A stretch of DNA of 64,000 nt from Chaenocephalus aceratus (lineage: Eukaryota > Chordata > Actinopteri > Perciformes > Channichthyidae), in contig CM043808.1 of NCBI GenBank assembly GCA_023974075.1, forward strand, positions 19,342,204 to 19,406,203. Reading direction: 5' to 3'. Below, one piece after another: positions 44,255 through 64,000 of this stretch. Each line of letters begins with the position of its first letter. Position 1 is the stretch's first letter. The notes beneath the pieces were generated by a model. It did not search any database, had not been told where the DNA came from, and worked only from the letters and a program-made list of their open reading frames with translations. Made by a program: the position numbers and the translations under genes.

Positions 44255-44332
44255 GGTATTTATATATATATATCTTCAGGCAATTTCTGCGAAGGCTACG
44301 CAACTTCCGTCAAGCTGTTTGAGGACCCCAGG
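44255..44332 (+). promoter_or_regulatory. Probable pinx1 promoter / 5' UTR
   Basis: A TA-rich run (44,258-44,274) and an ETS-type word acttccg (44,303-44,309) lie within 80 bases of the start codon. ETS sites close to the start are common in housekeeping-type genes. The transcription start cannot be fixed from sequence alone. Confidence 0.4.

Positions 44333-64000
<19,668 letters not shown>

Overview
The window looks like teleost fish nuclear DNA. It is AT-rich and intron-rich, with long CA/GT microsatellites and a dense load of fish-type transposons: hAT-like elements with 8-bp target duplications, RTE-like and L2/Rex-like LINEs, a DIRS-like element, TTAA-type and TTA-type MITEs. The one clearly intact gene is the vertebrate gene pinx1 (G-patch protein, telomerase and nucleolar factor). 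It enters at 44,333 on the + strand and runs off the right edge. No bacterial features, tRNA, rRNA or CRISPR array were seen.

Layout. 1-2,967: no recognisable gene. 2,976-7,548: hAT-like element with a perfect 8-bp target duplication, filled with younger elements. 7,733-8,078: MITE. 8,083-10,864: no gene seen. 10,865-11,760: 5'-truncated LINE. 12,075-22,871: a nest in which one hAT-like element (TSD ggctataa) holds a second (13,152-22,704, TSD ctctgaac). The second holds a 940-bp-arm inverted repeat with a fragment of a Cys-rich (CXC) gene in its loop, and a decayed DIRS-like element (about 17,490-21,953). 24,053-28,022: the C-terminal half of a G2E3-like HECT E3 ligase gene, with a twin-primed LINE in an intron and a transposon replacing its last residues. 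28,697-30,835: broken SWIM zinc-finger/YqaJ nuclease-like gene with a solo LTR in its intron. 31,621-31,737: 3' end of a replication-dependent histone H3 gene, minus strand. 32,015-35,946: hAT-like element holding inverted repeats, a 137-bp tandem repeat and a 670-bp palindrome. 36,227-39,887: the N-terminal half of a G2E3-like gene (zinc ribbon, SUMO-interaction-like motifs, start of HECT). 40,865-42,846: a rearranged copy of 35.2-37.0 kb flanked by 152-bp direct repeats. 44,333-64,000: pinx1 exons 1-7, with a 12.3-kb sixth intron that holds a MITE, a hAT-like element, microsatellites and stretches that look like conserved non-coding sequence.

How it fits together. From 24 to 43 kb the host-type genes are broken or out of order. 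The HECT C-terminal exons lie 12 kb upstream of the N-terminal exons on the same strand, and only one short exon seems to be missing between the two halves. Either two tandem copies have each lost the opposite half, or pieces were misordered in assembly; the odd duplication at 41-43 kb makes the second reading credible. The most interesting biology here is the HECT family with zinc ribbon and SIM-like motifs, the SWIM/YqaJ gene, the histone H3 fragment with its stem-loop, and the transposon nests whose relative ages can be read from their target duplications. I see no complete new multi-gene system.
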